Positions 61,480 to 64,000 of a DNA stretch of 64,000 nt are shown piece by piece (position 1 is the stretch's first letter; each line of letters begins with the position of its first letter). The notes below the pieces were generated by a model, which was not told the DNA's origin, did not search any database, and saw only the letters and a list, made by a program, of their open reading frames with translations. The DNA is from Acanthochromis polyacanthus. Taxonomy: Eukaryota; Chordata; Actinopteri; Pomacentridae. Where the stretch lies: assembly GCF_021347895.1 (NCBI RefSeq), contig NC_067132.1, positions 6,074,768 to 6,138,767 of the forward strand. Direction: 5' to 3'. The translations under genes and the position numbers were made by a program.

Positions 61480-62040
61480 AGTGCTGGTTGGCATTCAGAA
61501 AAATCAGATGCCTGAGCTTGGATGGGCTGATACCATTTCTTCTTTCATTGAATATCTGCAGTGTTTTTGAGAAGATTCTTTCAGATGAAACTGAAGTTGC
61601 CACAATACACAGTCTCTCCTCCATCACCTTCACCAGGTGGGGAAGACTGAGGCCTTAGCCTGCCTCCAGCTCAGTGGATCATCTGCTTGTTGGATGAGAG
61701 GCTCCTCAAGATATGATCCTCCATTACAGCATCAGCTGTAGGATTTCTCCGGAATCATCTCCTGTAGCTCTTCCATCAAAGAGCCTCCACACAGCAGAAG
61801 TTTGATGTTCCTCCTCCACTTGGTCCTCTAATACTGGAGGTGTCAGGCTGCTGCTGCTGCTGCTCTTATTCTCTGAAGTGTCTCATCAACAGCTCTGTTG
61901 TCACTGAAGGCAAGCTTCTTTAATGTAGGATCCAGTAACGTGGTTTCTGCGAGGACAGTGTTAAACTCCATACTCTATTAAATAGATTGGGAGTCAGCTC
62001 TCACTCGATGAGAGTTTGTTCTTCAGATTCACTACAAAGC
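61480..62040 (-). pseudogene. hAT (ZBED-like) transposase C-terminus
   Basis: Minus strand, over several frames: LLDPTLKKLAFSDNRAVDE, ADDPLSWRQAKASVFP, then text corresponding to RLCIVATSVSSERIFSKT and NERRNGISPS. This is the hAT dimerisation region. It contains stops, frameshifts and a CAG run (about 61847-61862). It lies between the two parts of the other hAT family and may have inserted there. Confidence 0.65.
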
Positions 62041-62094
62041 ATCGGCTCTCAGAGCCGTATCTGTTGCGCATTACACATCACTAGAGGACAGACT

Positions 62095-62640
62095 GTGGTC
62101 ACATGTTGGCCATGTTTGGCTCAACATACAGCTGCAAGGCAGCTTTCTCAATGATGGACATGATCAAAAGTAAATATTGTTCCAGACTCACCAATGAGTC
62201 TAAATATGTTTGAGAATGGCCCTGATACATTCAGGTCACAATTCAAAAATACTGGCAGGACAAGCTGCAGCTCAGTTCTCCCATTAAGCAGCAGAGATAT
62301 AAGGGGAGTGATATAAGAAAAAAAAATACAAAAGTGTTCAATTGTTTACATTTTTGAGATTTGGCTATTGTTAAAGTTGTATATAAGTTGGTTGGGGTTG
62401 TTCAGGCATGATTTTTTTCAAGTTCTACACTGTATTTTAAGAAAAACAGTCATATAAAAGGTTATTTATTAATAAATGTTGTCAAAATGTTTTTGAACTG
62501 TACTGAATTTATTTGACGGTCAGTTTTTGATAACATCTTGACCCTAATATAACTACTAGGTTACATCAGCATATATCACACTAATTCAAGTTAGACGTTG
62601 TGAAGTTCGAGACCTTTGCTTTAATCCATTTTCTCTGACT
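62095..62640 (+). mobile_element. hAT remnant, 3' portion
   Basis: [17 protein letters not shown] text is readable as [20 protein letters not shown], followed by the noncoding tail that matches 53985-54440 inverted. Third copy of the family found in the hccs intron. Confidence 0.72.
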
Positions 62641-62953
62641 GGACCTCTGAATTTTAGTTGAATTCAACTGCCTTACAAGAAGAGGGGCATGAGTCAAAAA
62701 CCTGGATCCAACACCGTTCGGTGGAGAAAAATAACATAAAGAAAGCAAAACTAAATGACACTTTTTCAGTGTTTAATAAGCCTACTGCTTGTCCTGTGAA
62801 TACTGCCACTTTAGGAAACACTACAGCTAGAGCTAACATTAACGATTAAGACCTGATACCTGATGGCAGGGAAGAGGAGCCTGCTGATGCTATCACATCT
62901 ACAACTAGCTAATTGGGAGTTTGGTTGAAATAAAGGAGCTGCTGCTGCTGCTG

Positions 62954-62957
<4 letters not shown>
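62641..62957 (+). other. unassigned, one short open frame
   Basis: A 63-codon frame at 62658-62849 begins MNSTALQEEGHESKTWIQ; I do not recognise it and the context gives no support. It may be transposon-derived. Confidence 0.25.
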
Positions 62958-63014
<57 letters not shown>

Positions 63015-63287
63015 TCAGGTGCTGGCTATACTTGTGGGGCCCAAATGTCCCCACAACTGTAGGAAAACCGAAAACAATGTCACTTGTGGGGACGTCATTT
63101 CGGTCCCCACAAGTTTAAACAGTGTTTTCTTGGCCATGTTGTTGTTACTGAAAAAAGTAAAAGTGCAAAAACGTTTCTTTAGGGTTAGGCATTGTTTTGG
63201 TCTGGGTGAAGGTTAGGGTTAGGGTAAGGGTTAGGGGTTAGATATGAATGGGAGTCAATGATATGTCCCCACAATGATAGAAAAACA

Positions 63288-63344
<57 letters not shown>

Positions 63345-63618
63345 CAGGTGCTGGCTATACTTGTGGGGCCCAAATGTCCCCACAACTGTAGGAAAACCGA
63401 AAACAATGTCACTTGTGGGGACGTCATTTCGGTCCCCACAAGTTTAAACAGTGTTTTCTTGGCCATGTTGTTGTTACTGAAAAAAGTAAAAGTGCAAAAA
63501 CGTTTCTTTAGGGTTAGGCATTGTTTTGGTCTGGGTGAAGGTTAGGGTTAGGGTAAGGGTTAGGGGTTAGATATGAATGGGAGTCAATGATATGTCCCCA
63601 CAATGATAGAAAAACACA

Positions 63619-63660
<42 letters not shown>
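62958..63660 (+). repeat. repeat E, copies 3 and 4 in perfect tandem
   Basis: Two units of (GT)n plus body: 63016-63293 and 63345-63619, apparently identical over about 275 bases, each containing GGTTAGGGTTAGGGTAAGGG. Each is bounded by a (GT)n run (62958-63012, 63291-63342, 63621-63665). Confidence 0.93.
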
Positions 63661-63670
<10 letters not shown>

Positions 63671-64000
63671 AAGCACCATGCACTGAGACTCTATTACCAC
63701 TGGTAGTGCATACCATTATAGTTTGTTTAGTTAAAATAAACTGCTGTTCAGTTCATTTCTTAATCCTAACCTCTGTGAGACCAGACACAGGTTCAAATCC
63801 TTCCTTCCGTCACCTCCACCCCCCTGACCTTCCCCTGAAATACAACCAGATGAGTCCTTTTCAGACAGAAAGCTACCAGTTCACCATTGCCTCTTTCTTG
63901 CTGCTATTGTACCACGTTTTTAAATCCCCCCCCCCCCCAACTTTATTTGTAGAACATTTTGAACATTTTAGACAGACAGTGTGATTTACGGCATAAGGTA
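63661..64000. other. no gene recognised
   Basis: Pyrimidine-rich near 63790-63830, a poly-C run of about 12 at 63927-63938. No frame I can support. Confidence 0.4.

Overview
The window reads as a transposon-dense stretch of a ray-finned (teleost) fish nuclear genome. Signs are a vertebrate spliced gene with GT-AG introns, several Tc1/mariner copies with long IR/DR ends, fish-type L1, RTE and L2-like LINEs, tRNA-headed SINEs, hAT and Harbinger MITEs and long CA/GT, TA and ATCT microsatellites. No prokaryotic operon, CRISPR array or viral genome is present. Species is not assigned.

The only convincing host gene is hccs (holocytochrome c-type synthase) on the minus strand, about 16.4-22.5 kb. 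Eight coding exons join in phase to 297 codons plus stop, and a likely non-coding first exon lies at about 22.4 kb. The fish gene carries two tandem 48-base symmetric micro-exons, each adding a Cys-Pro motif to the N-terminal arm.

Layout: 1-2.7 kb is a hAT transposon broken by a 144-base LINE-tail insertion and itself sitting against a Ty3/gypsy pol fragment (2.7-3.7 kb). 3.7-12.8 kb is an L1-type LINE (L1-A) whose endonuclease is split by an intact Tc1 (5410-7044) and whose ORF2 lacks about 158 codons after the RT active site; a G/C-rich tract follows it. 12.8-16.4 kb holds a hAT MITE, a SINE and gene-flanking DNA. 16.4-22.5 kb is hccs. 22.2-25.9 kb is a cluster of palindromes ending in a 3.2-kb inverted repeat. 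26-31.5 kb holds MITEs, a 2.3-kb hAT element with an 8-base target duplication and a truncated RTE LINE. 31.5-36 kb has satellites and two neighbouring Tc1 elements, the second (34265-35899) an intact twin of the first. 36-45.8 kb is a nest: an L2-like LINE split by a repeat here called D', which is split by a Harbinger MITE, a nearly complete L1 (L1-B, 37293-43130) and another MITE. 45.8-64 kb has decayed LINEs, a foldback Tc1, another dead Tc1, a Tc1 that contains a hAT-like element which contains an antisense 28S rRNA fragment and a solo LTR, hAT remnants, and a perfect tandem duplication of a GT/telomere-motif repeat.

The mobile elements do not work together as one system. The value of the window is its stratigraphy: many insertions can be ordered by who interrupts whom, several with target duplications or an empty-site copy inside the same window. 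The strongest leads are the 28S fragment inside a hAT-like element, the duplicated CP-motif exons of hccs, the paired intact Tc1 copies in inverted orientation around hccs, and the 3.2-kb palindrome next to the hccs promoter.
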